Source of the DNA: Effusibacillus lacus
GTDB taxonomy: Bacteria; Bacillota; Bacilli; Tumebacillales; Effusibacillaceae
DNA length: 51,448 bases
Assembly: GCF_002335525.1 (NCBI RefSeq)
Contig: NZ_BDUF01000044.1
Span: 14,272-65,719 of the forward strand
Direction of reading: 5' to 3'
How positions within the stretch are numbered: the stretch's first letter is position 1; each line of letters starts with the position of its first letter. Of the stretch, positions 51,363 to 51,448 are shown piece by piece. A program made the position numbers and the translations under genes. Under the pieces are notes generated by a model that saw only the letters and a list, made by a program, of their open reading frames with translations, ran no database searches and was not told the origin of the DNA.

Positions 51363-51448
51363 GTCTTAATAGTAGACACAGATTTTAGAGATCACAATGG
51401 ATAGGTAGATTGTTTTTTGGGATGTAGCCCCGTAGTGAGCCTGACCGG
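51363..51448 (-). mobile_element. Possible end of an insertion sequence at the amidase break
   Basis: At about 51355-51362 family sequence of the amidase stops abruptly. Beyond it the minus strand reads GTGTCTACTATTAAGACTAG, which resembles the outer end of IS3-family elements that I recall (TGTCTACT-type terminal repeats). A short frame further right stops just before it (TGA at 51396-51398, TAA at 51388-51390 in another frame), as a transposase 3' end would. Only 86 bases are visible and no partner repeat can be seen, so this is a weak call. Confidence 0.3.

Noticed and set aside
1-51448. CRISPR arrays, tRNA, rRNA, phage genes
   Set aside because: Looked for direct repeats with spacers, tRNA-like arms and phage structural proteins on both strands; none seen.

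Overview
The window is a stretch of a Bacillota (class Bacilli) chromosome of moderate GC. The grounds are strong AGGAGG-type ribosome sites, many GTG and TTG starts, operons joined by ATGA/GTGA/TTGA overlaps, Bacillus-type EtfAB and MmgB-like proteins, and a B. subtilis-type Fur box. An acidophilic or thermophilic relative of Alicyclobacillaceae is a guess, not shown. Nearly every intact gene is on the minus strand, so operons read right to left. I found no tRNA, rRNA or CRISPR array.

Layout. (1) 1-3.3 kb: acyl-CoA dehydrogenase (cut by the edge), 3-hydroxyacyl-CoA dehydrogenase, and etfA and etfB, with two sigma-54 (-24/-12) promoter sequences. (2) 3.3-12.97 kb: one operon, acxB-acxC-acxA (ATP-dependent ketone carboxylase), an SDR lacking its catalytic residues, a BadI/MenB-type C-C hydrolase, an acyl-CoA synthetase, and an IclR regulator as last gene. 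A promoter and a perfect palindromic operator candidate lie upstream. I read it as ketone -> beta-keto acid -> beta-ketoacyl-CoA -> hydrolytic C-C (possibly ring) cleavage, feeding the adjacent beta-oxidation and EtfAB genes. This is the best candidate for an undescribed pathway. (3) 13.1-14.7 kb: a gene remnant and an alpha/beta hydrolase on the plus strand. (4) 14.7-21.4 kb: a four-gene NIS siderophore operon (two IucA/IucC synthetases, MFS exporter, PLP decarboxylase) behind a promoter with two Fur boxes. (5) 21.4-25.4 kb: a gene graveyard with remnants of an encapsulin, a MazG-like protein, a LOG protein, a retropepsin-like protein, an MFS transporter and an ArsR regulator, around one intact YbaK-type gene. 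(6) 25.5-42.8 kb: a long catabolic operon with two paralogous CoA ligases, an orphan AraC-type response regulator, XdhC, a MocA-like protein, a three-subunit Mo hydroxylase with CoxG, enoyl-CoA hydratase, MFS transporter, aldehyde and alcohol dehydrogenases, an R2-like ligand-binding oxidase (R2lox) and an HmfF-like UbiD decarboxylase. The set resembles furfural/HMF/2-furoate/FDCA degradation, with R2lox as an unexpected member. (7) 42.9-51.4 kb: an amide/urea operon, amidase remnant-urtABCDE-urea channel-amiE-amiB, cut at the right edge by what looks like an insertion-sequence end.

Together the window is a catabolic island: ketone or alicyclic carbon, furan or aromatic acids, and short amides/urea as carbon and nitrogen sources, with iron acquisition in between. 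Substrates are inferred from gene sets and a few key residues and need testing. Two genes (the IclR regulator and the urea channel) lack ATG/GTG/TTG where homology and Shine-Dalgarno sites place their starts.
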